From contig CALFMO010000026.1 of the NCBI GenBank assembly GCA_937879855.1, positions 1 through 5,104 on the forward strand: 5,104 nt of DNA, given 5' to 3'. This DNA is from an uncultured Acidobacteriaceae bacterium (GTDB lineage Bacteria > Acidobacteriota > Terriglobia > Terriglobales > Acidobacteriaceae). The notes beneath the pieces were generated by a model. It worked only from the letters and a program-made list of their open reading frames with translations. It did no database searches and had not been told where the DNA came from. Of this stretch, positions 4,785-5,104 are shown piece after piece (the stretch's first letter is position 1; the number at the start of each line of letters is the position of its first letter). The position numbers and the translations under genes were made by a program.

Positions 4785-5104
4785 ATGTACCAGAACAAAG
4801 TAACCCTCATCGGCTTCCTCGGCAGCAACCCAGAAGTCCGCACCGCCAACAATCGCAGCTTCACGACTCTTTCGCTGGCAACCAAGTCCTCCTACAAGAA
4901 GGACGACAAGTACATCTCGCACACCGAATGGCACCGTTGTGTAGTCTTCGGCAAGCTCTCGGAGTTCGCCAAGACGCTCACCAAGGGCGCACATATCCAG
5001 GTGGAAGGCGAACTGCGAAGCCGGGAGTACGACAGCAAGAAGACGGACACGAAGCAGCGCGTCTGGGAAATTCGGGTCGCTTCGATCCTGAAGCTGGACC
5101 GCGC
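4785..5104 (+). CDS. ssb: Single-stranded DNA-binding protein (SSB), N-terminal 106 codons; runs off the window
   Basis: The ATG at 4785 has CGGAGA (4771-4776) eight bases upstream. The frame is open to the window end with no stop, so the gene is cut by the window edge. The protein begins MYQNKVTLIGFLGSNPEVRT and carries the SSB signature HTEWHRCVVFGKLSEFA (about 46-62), including the Trp-His-Arg of the DNA-binding OB fold. KGAHIQVEGELRSREY (about 67-82) follows. These align segment by segment with E. coli SSB (NKVILVGNLGQDPEVR, TEWHRVVLFGKLAE, KGSQVYIEGQLRTR). SSB binds single-stranded DNA as an oligomer and protects it during replication, repair and plasmid transfer. The C-terminal acidic tip is beyond the window. 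Its place next to a T4SS suggests an element-encoded SSB acting on transferred or replicating plasmid DNA. Confidence 0.95.
   Translation, partial: MYQNKVTLIGFLGSNPEVRTANNRSFTTLSLATKSSYKKDDKYISHTEWHRCVVFGKLSEFAKTLTKGAHIQVEGELRSREYDSKKTDTKQRVWEIRVASILKLDR

Noticed and set aside
1..5104. CRISPR arrays, tRNA or rRNA genes, insertion sequences
   Set aside because: I saw no regularly spaced repeats, no RNA-gene signatures, and no transposase or terminal inverted repeats with target duplications.

Overview
This window is a stretch of a conjugative (P-type) type IV secretion system (T4SS) operon, followed by a gene for a single-stranded DNA-binding protein (SSB). All genes are on the + strand. The base composition is moderately GC-rich. 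The T4SS mixes VirB-like and Trb-like features, and the ssb lies next to it, so the DNA probably belongs to a conjugative plasmid or an integrative conjugative element of a Gram-negative bacterium. The style of the T4SS proteins and of the SSB reminds me of Acidobacteriota, but that is an impression. The sequence alone does not prove the taxon.

Layout: the window opens inside the last codons of a VirB9/TrbG-family gene (to 110). Its stop overlaps the start of a complete VirB10/TrbI gene (107-1426). Next comes a small lipoprotein gene (1438-1737) with a strong ribosome binding site and a clear lipobox. It is cut by an in-frame TAA at 1555-1557 and looks like a recently broken gene. It is followed by a TrbJ/VirB5-like secreted protein (1792-2670, or from 1783), a VirB6/TrbL polytopic membrane protein (2699-3553) and a VirB8/TrbF inner-membrane protein (3578-4276). 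Gaps between these genes are short and each start has a plausible Shine-Dalgarno sequence, which fits one operon. Region 4277-4784 holds no recognised gene. It contains one unrecognised 144-codon ORF of doubtful reality (4307-4741), a perfect 10-bp palindrome and a cluster of inverted repeats just upstream of ssb. The ssb gene starts at 4785 and runs off the window.

How the parts fit: VirB9, VirB10 and a small lipoprotein normally build the outer-membrane core channel. VirB6 and VirB8 form the inner-membrane platform. VirB5/TrbJ-type proteins are exported, and VirB5 caps the pilus tip. The ATPases (VirB4/TrbE, VirB11/TrbB), the pilin and the coupling protein (VirD4/TraG) are absent here and are presumably encoded upstream or elsewhere. 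SSB would protect the transferred strand in the recipient or assist element replication. The two points most worth following are the nonsense-interrupted lipoprotein and the structured region in front of ssb.
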